Position numbers and translations under genes: made by a program. The notes under the pieces are model-generated. The model had not been told where the DNA came from. It was given only the letters and a program-made list of their open reading frames with translations, and did no database searches. Source: Pseudocercospora fijiensis CIRAD86 (taxonomy: Eukaryota > Ascomycota > Dothideomycetes > Mycosphaerellales > Mycosphaerellaceae). From it: a stretch of 64,000 nt of DNA. Below are positions 24,522-37,227 of the stretch, one piece after another; position 1 is the first letter of the stretch, and each line of letters begins with the position of its first letter. The stretch covers positions 3,847,664 through 3,911,663 of the forward strand of contig NW_006921536.1 in the NCBI RefSeq assembly GCF_000340215.1, written 5' to 3'.

Positions 24522-24724
24522 TAATTTTATAACGAATATATATTTACTTAATCCTTTATCTAATTAATTAGATGCTACCTATATAATTACTATAATAACT
24601 AATAGTATACTATAAAAGGCTTAGTTTAATAAACTAACTATACGGTACGAGTTCTCGAATAAGGCTCTAGTTATCGTTTTATACTTAAACTATATAGGAA
24701 GAAAACAGTTCCTAGTAATAGGGG

Positions 24725-24943
24725 TATAAGGAAGTAGTATATAGGGAGTATTAATACGAGTAAATAGTAGTCTTAGCATTTAACGATATCGCCTAAGGAA
24801 CGAGCGATTCTCGAGGTAGGAACAGGCGCCTTATCCTATAGTGCTAAGAGTTAGGTAACTCGGGGTTACCGGCGAGGCACCTCTAGGGTACCTTATAGGT
24901 GCCTAGTAAGGGTCTCGGCGGTATAGAAGGGTATTCCCTTATA
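24725..24943 (-). repeat. 3' LTR of Gypsy-B
   Basis: It begins TATAAGG and ends CCTTATA, matching 37228-37446 base for base apart from one seen transition. It contains GGTACC/GGTGCC motif copies at about 24874-24904. Confidence 0.93.
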
Positions 24944-25849
24944 GTATCCCCCCCCTCTCGATAGCCTGTCCTTAGGTTATATGTTTTTCCCGCGCCGCTA
25001 CCTCCTCTACTACTTGCGCTTTCCCGCGCCGCTACTAGGTTAGTATAGCGATACGCGGTCTAGTAGTAGAAATATTGCTACGGAACGTCGATAGTAGGAT
25101 AGAGGTACCTCTAAGGTGCCTCTATATAGGGCTTACGCCCTAAGAAGAGTAGGGCGCTAGGGAGTAGTCCTATATAGACCTTCGCCCTACTTCTAGTAGA
25201 AACCTCTAGTATCGACGGTAAGCGCTAAACGACTAAAGAGCTATTCGCTAAGGCGTAGTCGTTGCTATATATATAGGTATCCGCTCGGCGGTTACGCTTA
25301 TTAGGCTTAGCCTTAGAACGTGCTATTTGTTCCTATTACCTTTAAGGTAGGGTTACGGTACCTTTGCGGTACTTGCTCCTTTACTTAGGGAACTTTTATA
25401 TACGGGGTTTATTTACTACTAGGAATTAGATAATCGCGTATTTTTCTTCTACTTTCTCCTTCTCCTAATTTCGCCCTCGACATCTACTAAACACTATAGT
25501 TTCCCCGGGAAACATAAAGAGTGCTTATACGCTAAAGCGTAGAAGTAGTCGAGGTCGGTACGCTTAGTTTTTACTAGGGATAACAATTAATAAGGGTATG
25601 TTTGTTACGCCGACCCTTTGCGTTACCTACGTTATATACGCTTTACTCGCGACCTCTTAGAGTTACCGCCGAGGTGCCTATAAGGTACTAGAAGCGTCTA
25701 TGCGCGAAGTAAGTATAGGTCGCTAGGGTTAAAAGCGCGCGTTTCGTTAAACAACCTTCTTCTTCTTTTTATTAATACTAACTAGTATTAGATCGCCCGC
25801 TCGATACTACTCCGCTCCGATATACTTCTCCTAGTCCCTTAAATACTAA
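24944..25849. other. Gypsy-B region between the 3' LTR and the antisense ORF
   Basis: About 900 bp without a readable gene. A C-run of eight or more (about 24948-24956) follows the LTR. CCCGCGCCGCTAC occurs twice (about 24988 and 25025). Several GGTACC/GGTGCC motif copies are present. It is probably untranslated or promoter sequence of the antisense ORF. Confidence 0.45.
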
Positions 25850-27213
25850 GGCTAACACCTTTTAAGTACTACTATTACCGCTATTGTTGCAAGAGCTAAC
25901 TCTCGCTAACCCTTTTATTATAGCTTTAGGTTCCGGTAGTAGTAGCGGTTACAACTTTACTCCTATTAATTAAGGCGGCAGCGGTATACCGCGTAGTGCT
26001 TTAGACAACTCGTTTACGTACGCTTAGAAGACCTTAGGTCGCGGTAGCCCCTTAGAGCACTATAACGATAGCCGCCTCTATATCGATAGCGAGGCTAATA
26101 CCCCTTCTAAGGACGTCCTATTTAACTTCTATAGAGTAAGTCCGGTTCTCGAACCTCGCCTAGAGCTTCGTACTAGCTACGCTATCTGCCTCGAGTACGT
26201 CCGTAGGAGCTAGAATATCGGTACGAACAAGATAACTATCGGTAAGTAGCTCTCCGTACTAGATAGCTACGAATTTAAGGAAGATGTAAAGTGCGGCCGA
26301 TATAGACCTATATAGGGTTAGGGTTGCAAGCCTATAAGTGTTACCTACGAGGCGCCTTAGAGGCACCCGCTAATCCGCTATATAGATCCCTCCTATAATA
26401 TAGCGTATAGCTAATTTTCTCGAGTACCTCCGTCGCCGCGCTAGGGTAAGCATTAATAACTACGGCGCTCTTTATTAAGACACCCTTCGCCGTAAGGCGG
26501 ATTAGCGCAACTACGCCGATAAGATATAGGTAGGCTATAACTGTATCCGCCTTCGCCTAAAGAACGACAATCTCCTTAACTACGAACCCTCTAGCTAGGA
26601 TTAGTCGAATTACGATAACTAGCTAAAGGCTAACTATTAGGCGGCTTAGGAGGCTTTCTCGAAGGGTCGCTTAGTCGATCTAACCGCCGAGGGTTAGAAT
26701 ATAACTATCGATAGGGAGATAGAGTAGCAGTACTTTAAGGCGATTAGTAAGGAGCATCTTAGTGCGAAGTTTTAGCGTCTAATCTTCCTTAGCCGTAAAG
26801 TCCGCTAAGGGATTTTCGAGAGGTATCGGAGGTACCTACGAGGGGCTTAGGTTAAGCGGATAGGGTATAGAGTATTATTTTTATAAATTTTCGAGCGAGA
26901 ATGTACGCGACTCGAGAATACCTTAAGTACGCTTAGCGTATAGGTAGAGATAGGAAGGTTCTACGAACGGGTATACTTTTAATACTATTATCCTAAATAA
27001 GAAGAGGATACTTTAGATAGCTAGGAAATTAATAACGGTCGCCCGGTAATATTAATAACTTCTATAAAGTTTATCTACTAGTACTATCTCAATTTGCCCT
27101 TAGTCGGAGACTAGGCCGACGAGAAGAAGATACTTTAGTCGTCGGTAGGGTCTTACGAGCCCTCTTAGAGGGCCTTCGAGGTACCTCTATAGTGCTTTAG
27201 GCACCGGCGGCGT
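25850..27213 (+). pseudogene. Antisense accessory ORF of Gypsy-B, unknown function
   Basis: A plus-strand frame, opposite to pol, reads as protein-like sequence with TAG at former Gln codons until a TAA near 27213. Seen segments include SALDNSFTYA, YNDSRLYIDSEANTPSKDVL, LEYLRRRARVSINNYGALY, KNDNLLNYEPSS and REIE-stop-QYFKAISKEHL. It ends about 20 bp from the end of pol, so the two are convergent. I recognise no domain. Additional ORFs, sometimes antisense, are known in some plant and fungal Ty3/gypsy elements, so this may be an element gene rather than a separate insertion. Its start is not identified. Confidence 0.5.
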
Positions 27214-30200
27214 TTTTAATCTTCTCCTTATACTCTACGAGTAGATTTAGAGAATAAGCTAACTGCTCTTCCGTTATCTAATCGTCCTATTCGGGTAAAT
27301 ACCCCTTCTATCTAACCCTAAACTTCTTATTCTTTCCTCTTCCTTTATAAGCGACGATCTCCTCGACCTTATATTCTTCCTCCGATCTATCCTCCTTAAT
27401 GTCGTCGATAGGGGGTAGCTAGTAGCCTTTACGAGCGTTATATCCTTCTAGTAGCGATATATAGAATACCGGATATAAGCGCTTTATCGACGGAGGTAGG
27501 TTAAGCTTATAAGCCTAGCTTCCGAAGCGCTCTATAATAGTAAAAGGTCTAAGATATTTATTGTCGAGCTTACGGTAAGGACGCTTCGTACGAATGTTCT
27601 TTACCGACAATAGGACTTAATTACCGATAGCGAAGTACTTGTCCTTCGTTACTCTATTATAGTAGCGTTATTGCAGCTCCTAAGTATACTAGAGCGAGGA
27701 GCGAGCTTCTTCGAAGTCTTTTAGTCTATCGGACAGAAACGTATACGCTTCTTCCGCGAGCTTCTTAGTCCTCGGCGGTACTAGCGAGGTACTATCGAGG
27801 TACCCTAGAGGTAGGTGCTCCCTACTCGATACGATCTTAATACTATTAGGAAGGTTCGGTTTAATACCGAAGGCAACCTTAATTAGAGATTTGCTACTAA
27901 GTCTATTATACGGCTTGCTATTATAAGCAAACGTAGCAGTATATAGCAACCGAGCCTAATCGTCTTAGTCCTAATTATAGTAGATACGAAGATAGTTCTT
28001 AAGCTGCTAGTTTATACGCTCGGTCTAACTATCGGTCTAAGGATAAAAAGCAGTACTAAGACGGCGTTTAATAGCGAGATAGTAATAGAAAGCACTCTAG
28101 TAAGCACTAGTAAAGATTGATCCCCGATTAGAAACTAACTTATTAGGAGCTCCGGTATTATAGACGACCTTATTAAAGAAAAGCTCTACTAGTGTAACCA
28201 CGTTAATATCCTTTGTAACGGGGAAGTAACGTACTATTTTAGAAAATCGATCGATAATAACTAAGACAGAATTATATATACGACCTCTGAACCTAATAGA
28301 AGGCGGCAACCTAGTAATAAAGTCTATAGAGAGGTACCTCTATAGTACCTTAGGGACCTCTAGCGGGCGTAGCCGACTATAAGGCTTATAGTATTTAGTT
28401 TTCGTTCTTTAATAGACATCGTATTAAGAGACGTATTCGGATACTTCTTTAGTAATCCTAGGCTAATAGTACTTAGCGGCGATAATGTATTAAGTTCGTA
28501 CGGTGCTATAGTGCCCGGCGATAGGATTATCGTAATTCTATCGAAGGATCTCTTACTTAAGAGGTATAAAGCTAGGAATATACACTTTTCCGTCGCAACG
28601 AAGAAGATTGTTATTATCGAATTCCTAGTATCCTTCTAGCCGAGGGCGCTAAGGTGCCTTTAAGGTACCTAGGAGGGGCTCTATTAGTGCCTTATCCGTA
28701 CCGCTTCCGGCCGCCTATATAGCTCCGGTTCGGATGTCTTCTATAAAAGCGTCCTTTTACTAAGCTTCCCGAATAAGGTCTATAAGGGACGCCGGTAGCT
28801 CGATAGCGTACGCCGTTTTACTATCTACTACCGTAGTAATAAGATAGCGAGGTATTAAGAGGTTGCGGCTCTTAGTACTAGCCGTCGGTCCTACTCTAGC
28901 AAGGTATAGTCCGACGACATTGTCGAAAGCGTAGTTATCTAAGTCCTCGTTCTCTTCTTAGAGGTAGAGGCTTGCTATTATTAAATAATCTGTTTAACTA
29001 CCCTCGGGCGAGTCCGTAGGAGAGGACTATTCTACCGATACGGTCGCGAGGGGCCCGCGAGGTGCCTCTACGGTAGGCCGCGGGTCCCGGGTAACTTCTA
29101 ACTAACGCTTAAGGCTAGGTAAGAGGTCCCTTAGCTCTCTACGTTTAGTATTGTCCTTAAACCTATCGAAGTAGTTAGGACGGCGGGAGAGACCGTCCGA
29201 TAGATTAGATATTCCCTTCTTATACTCGATCGTAAAGTTATAAGCGGCAAGGCGTTTAGCAATGCGGGCTTAACGGCTATTAAGCTCCTAAGTCGTTATA
29301 AAGTACTTTAGGTTATAATAGTCCGTTATAACTCTAATCGGATACGCTACTCCTTTAAGGTAGTATCGCTAGACTTTAAAGTATTCGGAAATCGCTATTA
29401 ATTCTTTGTCTAGTATACTATAACGGATCTACGCGCTTACAAAACTCTTAGAGTAGTAGGTAATAGGGTGCTAGTAGTACTAATAAGGTGCCTCCGAGGT
29501 ACCTAGTTAGAGGAGGATGCTAGTATAGGCCGTATCTAAGGCATTAGTAATAACTATAATCGGTAAAGTAGGGTCGAAGTGTCGCAAGATAGGAGCTTCT
29601 TAGAAGGCCTGCTTTAGAGTACGAAACGATTCTTCGGCATCTTCTATCTATTGCTATAGCCCTCTAATAACCTTCTTCTTCCCCTTCCCTTTCTCTTCTA
29701 ACTTCCCGCTAGCTAACAACTTATTTAATAGGCGGGCGATACGTAAATATCCCTATATAAAACGTCGATAGAAGTTAGCGAAACCTAAGAAGACTTAAAC
29801 GTCTCTATAACTGCGAGGTATAAGCTAATCTTAGATAGCCTTTACCCGCTTTTTATCTATAACGACACCCTCCGGAGTAATAACAAACCCTAAGAATTCT
29901 ATATGCTTAGTATAGAATTCGTACTTAGAAGGCTTAGTATATAGCTTCTATTAACGCAGTCTTTTAAGGACTATCCGGACATACTTATTATGCTCTTTAG
30001 GGTTCTTAGAATAGATTAAGATGTCGTCTAAGTAGACTACGTAAATGCGATTAACTAGTCCTATAAGGGCTTGATTAATATATAATTAGAAAGTAGTAGG
30101 GGCATTAGCTAGGCTAAACGGTATAACGAGATACTCGAATAGTCTATAACGAGTCTTAAAAGCCGTCTTCTATTTATCTCCTTCGCGAATACGAAGACGA

Positions 30201-30335
30201 TAATAGGCATCTTTAAGGTCCAATTTAGAGAAGATCTTAGCCTTACTAAGCCGATCGAGAAGCTTACTAATAAGTAGCAACGGATAGCGGTCCTTAATAG
30301 TAATCTTATTAAGGCTACGATAGTCGATATATAGA

Positions 30336-33300
30336 TAGATAGATAGATATTTTATTTGCCTATTGTAGTGCCTTTCGGCCTATGTAGGTCTGTTTCTATG
30401 TATTGTTTTAGGTAGGAAACTAACTTAGTTGGTAAAAACCTCCCTCCTATCCTATTTACAAGTGTTAATCTTCCTCGTTTCCTTGTTTTCCTTCCTCTAG
30501 GGTGTACTAGTGTTATAGTTGTTACCCTCTAACTACCTTGCCTACTGCCCTACCCTTCTTTCCCCCTCTTCTTCCCTCCTTCTTATCTACTCCTTAGTTT
30601 CCCTTACTAGTGCGAATTGTTATACAAATCCCTATTTAATAATCCACTTTACTATCCTCTTTAGGTCTTCTTTGCTCTAGATTAGCTTATCGTATTCCCT
30701 TTCTATTGCTTTTAGTCTCTAATTACTTCTGCCTTCTAACTACTAAGGGCAGACTAGTAGTATATGCTTAGGGTTCTAAGATTGGTAGCTATATTAGTAC
30801 GCTCTACTTTCAATTCCTAGGACGTTTCTTCTAAATAGGTAAGACCTAAGTCTAATATGTTCAGATCTGATTTGGATAGCTAGGCTTGCCTCGGCCCTAT
30901 TTAGGTCCTTATAGAGCTAGTAGTTATATTAACTAAATTTAATTAGTACCTTTAGGGTTCCTAGTCTAACTTGTGTTTTATTCTATTCCTGCTCCTATAG
31001 GTATCTAGTAATTAACTCTACTAGGCTTTGTTTCTCTCCCTTTAGCTTGTCTTCCTTTAGCCTTATATTTAGTCCCTAAAGCTCTTTCTCTAGCATTTCT
31101 CTTGTTAAGACTCTATATTGCTCTAGGTCTTTGACTTTCTAGGGAGTTATTTGTAGTCTGTCTCGCCTCCTAGTCCTAATATACTAGGCTTTTATCTTGT
31201 CTAGTGCCTTTTAGATAGTCTATTAGACTAGGTATTCTATTGTCTTTGCCGCATATTAGTGTCTTAGTCCCTTAAAGTATTGTTTGACTAGTAGGATCCC
31301 TAATTCCATTTCTACTACCCTTATTAGTATAGTTTTGTATACTCCTAGGATTTTCTTTAGGCTTTAGGTTTAGGACCTACTAACTAGTTGCTCAATCCTC
31401 TTTAGTGTTTTCTCTTAGGCTGTCTATACCTGTGCTCTATATAGCATTGCTAGCTTAACGATTGCTTTGTATATAACTTTGGCTTTCTCGAATATAGCCC
31501 CCTATATAGAGGCTATAAGTCTATTAATGGATTGTATATTAGTATCTGCCCTCTACTTTGCCTTCTTTACTTATAGTCCCTAATTTAGTTTTAGATCTAG
31601 CTAGATCCCTAGTACCCTAAGCTCTACTAATAGTTAGGTTTCAAAGCCTTAGATAGTAATTGATTGCTTTATATTATAGGTTGATTTAGCCTTACTAAAG
31701 TGGATAAGCTAGTACTTTTCTAGGGCGAATTTTGCTCTATACCTCTTTGCCTATTTTTTATACTCCTAGTACTTCTCTTCTAGGATCTTGCAGTTGGTTT
31801 CTATTGTCTTAGACTAGGCTAGGATATTTGTATTATCTATAAACCCTAATGCTAATATGTTTTTTGATTCTAGGAGTAGGAGTAGGTCTACTATAAAGAT
31901 AAGGAAGAGGATTAGGGAGAGTATTGATCCTTAGGGGATTCCCTTTTTAGTTAGCATTAGGTCTAATTTGAATTTGCCTAGAATAAGCTGTGTCGATCTT
32001 TCCTATAGGAAGGACTAGATAAATTGGACTATCTAGTTTAGTATAGCTTTCTGTTTAAGTATATATAGGAGTCTTTTATAGGAGATATTGTTAAAGGCTC
32101 TTAAGATATTAAGGGAGAGGAGGGTTGCTACCTAGTTTTGACTATAGTGCTAGATATACTTAATCTGTTCTATAATTAGTTCTATAGCTATTAGTGTTGA
32201 CCTCTTCTTTCTTCCTCCTATCTAGCCTTTAGGAAGGATGTTCCTTTCCTCGGCAAAGGTTGTTAGCCTTTTAGCGACAATTTTTTCTAGCACCTTGCCT
32301 ATTATATTAAGTAGGGCTATTAGTCTGTAGGCCTTGAGCTATATATAGTCTTCCTTCTAGGGCTTCCTTAGCACTACTATTAGGGACTTCCTAAATAGTC
32401 TTAGGTAGTGTCCTAGTACTAGGCTTTGTGAAAAGATATTAGCTAGTGCTAGGGCTAGCCCCTTCCTATATACTTTTAGAAGTTTGTTATAGATCTTATC
32501 TTCTCCTAGTGCCTTATTGCCTAGAATTTTCTTTAGGATCCTTTTAATAGTTTCGGGTTTAACCTAGGTGTCTCTTAGTATACCTAGTAGTAGAGTCTCT
32601 TGTTCTTCCTCCTTTATATCTAATAGGTCTGCTTATACTTTTCTATAGAAGAAGTATTAGCCTAGGGCTCTTACTTTCCCTTCTATTGTAGTCTATATTT
32701 GTCCTTGTTAGTCTATAATGTCTAGGAATTGTAGTAGTATGTTCTTTTCCTGTTTAGGCCTCCTTGCCTATTTAGCTATCCTCTATATCTCCTTTAGTTT
32801 CTTTATAATTATTCCTATTATAGATCTCTATTCTTGTATCTTGTCTTTCTTGATCTAGATCTTCTTTTCCTAGTAGGCTTTGTTATAGTTGTCCTATGCT
32901 TCCTAGGTATACGTTTGTATCTACTACCTCCTAGCCTTCCTTACTGCTTTAACCTTCCTTATATACTTACTAGTCTAGTATAGTTGCTAGTATAGTAAAT
33001 GTTTCTTTGCTAGGGTATGCTTTCTAGCTACCTGTTTTAGGATTCCTATTAGTTCTTCTACTGCCTTGTTAATGTCCTCTAGCCTTAGTAGGTGCTTTAT
33101 TAAGAGTTCCTCTAATTTTAGGTCCCTTTCTAGTTCCTCCCTAATCCTACCCTATTTAGTACCTTTCTAGTTAAGCTTCTCCTCTAGTTCCCTTTCCTAA
33201 TTAGCTTAGACATTTAGCTTAATCTGTACCGGGAAGTAGTCTAATAATTCTTCTAGTTCCTAGTTAACCCTGTATCTTATAATCCTATTCCTAATCTAGT

Positions 33301-34580
33301 ATAATGTAAAGCATAGGTCTAGTGTGCTGCTGCTTCCTCTTGCCTCCTAAGTAATTAGTCCCTTTAGGGTAACAATTTCTATTCCTTCCCTCTCTAATAT
33401 GTTAATTAGTCTTCCTGCTAGGAAGTAGTAAGCTAGGGTAAAGTCTAAGCCCTAGAGGGGGTAGTAGAGGTTGAAATCCCTAAGTAGGATTTAGTAGGTG
33501 TTCCCCTAGATAACTCTAGGTAGTCTTTCTAGGGTTTTTAGTTAGGTACTGCTTCTTAAGTCTAGTAGTAGGTTATATATATAGTAGACTTAGAGTGTGC
33601 CTTAGGATGTCTCTACTTGAACTAATGTTAGGTCCCTATCCTCCTATAGTATAGCCTGCTAGGTTTCTATATCTATCTCCTTGCTAATATAGATATATAT
33701 CCTTAGGGCTCCCTAGTTGTAGATAATTAGGTAGTATCTTAGGTCTTTAACTATTGCTAGTCTCTTTATATATAGGTTGAGCTAGGGCTCTTAGATTGCA
33801 ATAATATAATGTTCTTTTAGGTTTAGTACTTAAAGGAAGCTCCTCTATACCTTGTCTTTACTCTTGTTAACATTGTACTATATAATGTTTAGTAATGTTG
33901 CAATGTTTATTAGGTTTTATCTATGCTACTTTTATAATCTTTAGGCTTAGGTATATAGCTTAGTTTTGTCTTTATAGGCTCTTAATATCCTGTTCTTCCT
34001 TAAAGCTTCTTGTTATACTATAGGCTATAATTATAAACTGCTATTAGGAGACCTTTACTGTTTTCCCTATCTTAGTTGTCTATTCTTTTTGTGTTTCTAG
34101 CTTCTTTTTGTCCTACTCTTGTGCTATAAATAGCTTGATTACCCCTTTCCCTTCGTTCCTAGCCCTAATTACCTCTTTAACTGTAATTCTTTCTATAATC
34201 TCTTTCCCTATAAGTCCTTAGATTTCCTTTTGCTCCTATAGGTCCGTAATATAGACTCTAACTACTGTCCTCGGGGGTTTTAGCGCCTCCTAACTAGCTA
34301 CTGCTGCCTAGGTGCGGTAGTTTAGGCTTATCTCCTATTGTTTCTTCGTAATCTTTGCTACGACTATATTAGCTACCTTTGTAATTACGTAGCTTGCCTA
34401 GTTATAGATTGCTTTCAGTCCTCTAAGGAGTTCTAAGATTATTATCCTATATACCCTCTTAGGGGTTCTTCTATCTTCCGCCTTTAGCACCTCCTCTGCC
34501 CTAGTATATAGTACTTTCTATTCGTCCTCCCTTCCTTCTTAACTGTCTTCCCTTCGTCTCTAATTGTTCGCTGCCATTTT
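30336..34580 (-). mobile_element. Tad1-like non-LTR retrotransposon (LINE), apparently full length
   Basis: The insertion is flanked by an exact 17-bp duplication starting GATAGTCGATATA (30319-30335 and 34581-34597). The 3' end on the left is an (ATCT)n tail rather than poly(A). At the 5' end an ATG (34575-34577) lies only 3 bp inside the duplication. It is inserted in the RT of Gypsy-B; the equivalent site in Gypsy-A is empty. The LINE differs in composition from its host: CG is rare, CA is nearly absent on the plus strand, but TG is still common. Confidence 0.92.
30900..34577 (-). pseudogene. LINE endonuclease-reverse transcriptase ORF, damaged
   Basis: The minus strand starts ATGGCAGCG, reading MAAN then stops. 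An exonuclease-endonuclease-phosphatase type domain is seen near 33440-33500 as RDFNLYYPL-stop-G; such endonucleases have GDFN and His-His here, so the changes fit RIP. Reverse transcriptase block 4 reads KKGIP-stop-GSILSLILFL near 31900-31950, where PQG is expected. The catalytic block reads GFIDNTNILA near 31810-31850, so the second Asp of the usual DD pair is Asn. The DTNILA context is that of fungal Tad1-clade elements. Only about 600 bp lie between the ATG and the endonuclease, leaving little room for a separate ORF1. Confidence 0.85.
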
Positions 34581-35769
34581 GATAGTCGATATATAGACGA
34601 ATACTACTATCCTTCTTAGGGACAAAGAGGATAGGTATACCGTATAGGGACTTACTAGGCCGAATCTAGCCTTTAGCTAGAGCCTAATCGATATATTCGC
34701 GGAGTGTCTTTAATTCGTCCTACGAGAGGTTGTAAATAGGAAGTTATAGAGGAACTTTACCTACTTCTAGTTTAATAGTATAGTCGTACTAAGAATGCTA
34801 AGGAATAATACTAGCAAGGTCGGTGTTAAAGACATTAACGTAGTCTTTAAATGCTTCGGGTACTTCTTAATAAACTTCGGTAGTAGCGATAATAGTATAC
34901 TAATAGATAGAGCCGGGAAGCGAAGCTAATTTAGAGTAAGGGTCGTAAAGGGTTTTAAACCTAGAATAAGTAATAAGTGCCCCGATCTACTAACGATCTT
35001 ATTAACTACAATCGATAGTAGTAGGATCGCGGTTACCTCCTCCTTAGGCGGAGAGGGTTATAAGAGCCTCTACTACTAGGGTATAGAGGTAGTCTAGAGG
35101 TACCTCCGAGGCACTAGCAACGTTAGGATTGTTACCTAGTAGTTCATCGTTAGTAGTTTCGGGTCTAACAATATACCGGCTATCTTTAAGCTAGAAGGTA
35201 GCCGATCCGTTAACGATTGCTATAAGAATGCGATAGATAGGATTATTCGTAAGGACCTCGTAGGAGTCTCCGAGGGGCTTATTAGGCGCCTTAAAGTAGT
35301 CCTCTAGGTCTCTAGTAATCGGGTTCTAGATAAAGGTTCCTTTTCGGAAAGAGATAAGAGGATTAGCATCGGCGAGCTAGTCCTATCCTAAAACTATATC
35401 GTATCCGGTAAAGGTCCTAGCCTAAAAGGTTTAAGGGATAGTACACTCGGTACCCGTCTTATCCTTTACTATCGGAGAGAGGGAGTAAGCCTTATAGATC
35501 GTTATACGATTATTGTCGAGGAAAGTAACTTTCGGAGGGACTAGATCTAGCGGTACTAGGTCTAGGACTTTCGCTATATACTAAGAGATAAGGTTAATTT
35601 AGGCACTATAATCGATTAGTACCTTAAGGGTACGCGTAAGGCCCTTATAAGGCACCTTAACGTCGACGACAATATATCGTTCTCTTCCTCTAGTATTAGG
35701 CCCTAGTCGTAGTAAGGAAAGGGAAGCGACTAGGGCTTCGTGTTTTCCGAACTAGTAGAGGCTTAGCTA

Positions 35770-37100
35770 TCTCCGGCGGAGGAATTAGAGGTTAGGTTTA
35801 CTAATCCGCCCTAGGCTTAGCCTCGGCTACGGTTTCTAAACTAACCCCGACCGCTACCTCTACCCCTAGGGCCCCTTAGAGGTGCCTATAAGGTACTAGG
35901 AGGGGTATCGGTTCTAGAACTAGATACTTGCTTAGAAGACCCGCCGGAATTGCGAGTATTCTTAGCGGCATCTTTCTTCTTTATAGACTCCGAGTCTTCG
36001 ATATAGTATGCCTCGTTAAAGAGATTATTAACGGTCTAAAACGAAATTAGCTTATTAATGCGGATAATCTCTACTTAGATATCCTTTAGAAGCTTAGTAT
36101 AATAGAAGTCGATACGTGCAGTTTTATACGATCTATCTTTAGGAAAACTATACTCGATTTAGCTTTCGACCTTCTTTATATAGGCGTAGAACTTTATTAC
36201 TAGTTAATTAGCGTAGTATATAGCACCCTAGTAGAATATAGCATTCTCGGCTCGCTATATAGCCGGAGGCCTAATAGTGTCTTTAATAAGTTCTTTATAC
36301 TCGGACTATCTAAACTTAGTATAGTTATCTATATACGATTAGATACGCCGTTTAACGGCAGTAGTAATCTCTACTAGTTTAACCTTACTAGTCGCCTATA
36401 GAGTGCGTCTAGTACCGTCTCGATCGGTGCAATTTATATAGAAGAAGCGGGCCTCGTATACTTAGGCCTACTTAAGAAAAGCTTAGTTATTTATAGTAAG
36501 AAGCTCGGGAGGATCTTTCTTAAAGAGCTTAATTAAGGGGTCTCTTAGAGGCCCTAGAGGTACCTACGAGGCGCCGGTAGGACTTACGGTCTCGTCGACG
36601 GTCTCTGCCCTCTTCCTTTTAATAGCAATCTTGCTTTTAAAGGAGGTAAGGAGATCTATAAGGGTTTTACGCTTCTAAACGTAAGCGTCGAAGGCTTAGC
36701 CTTCTAATTCCTCTAGTAGTAAGGTATCGAGGGTATTAATAAGTCGAGAAACTCGATTAATATTATTCTTTGCTATCTGCTAGGCATTAGCCTAAGGGTT
36801 TAGGTCCTAATCCTCTTCTTTAGGACCGGATTCCGTACGGCTACTTATACGGGAGCTACGAGGTCCCTTTAAGGTACTTATAGTATCGTCCGGAGTAGTA
36901 TCGTTATCTTCTTCGTTATCGTCCTAAAGTTAGTCTCTAGGTCTAGTAGGGAATGTTTATTCTTCTACTAGAGGGTTAATATTAAGACCTTTTCCCTTAG
37001 ATAACAATATACCGGTTCCGCCGGCGGCCCTACCGCTTCCTTTAGAAGGTATAGTACTAATAAGTAGGTAGTACTACGTTAGGAGTAGGTACGCTAGTTA
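35770..37100 (-). pseudogene. Gypsy-B gag pseudogene
   Basis: Upstream of the protease, the minus strand reads as a gag-like protein with stops. Near 35790-35900 it is rich in Arg and Gly, in place of or next to the nucleocapsid. A Ser-rich segment (SSAGD, STSSE) lies near 35740-35780. Helical gag-like sequence covers about 36000-36500. I could not find a clear CX2CX4HX4C knuckle. The start lies somewhere near 37100, just inside the 5' LTR. Confidence 0.6.
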
Positions 37101-37227
37101 GAGGTGCTTTCGGGTAGCTTAGAGGCACTTCGAAGGGGCCTAGTAGGTACCGACGACGTAGGTACTACTACTTAGAGGTCGTACTTAGTATAGCTATACT
37201 CCTAAGGAGGATTCGGAGGCGATATTC

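Larger units (their letters stand above)
27235..35760 (-). pseudogene. Gypsy-B pol pseudogene, split by a LINE
   Basis: Reading right to left, a protease-like LIDYSA segment (about 35600) is followed by RT up to SSIRLYVDY-type sequence at 34600, where the LINE intervenes. RT resumes at about 30318 with [14 protein letters not shown] and an LKDAY segment, and an intact YLDDILIY near 30015-30040. Integrase follows, including open pieces at 28097-28309 (DRFSKIVRYFPVTKD) and 27689-27949 (ATFAYNSKPYNRL). A chromodomain closes the gene at about 27235-27380, with VEEIVAYKGRGKNKKFRVR followed by a stop at the expected Trp and KGYLPE. Chromodomains steer integration to marked chromatin. Gln-to-stop and Trp-to-stop changes are numerous. 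Confidence 0.9.
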
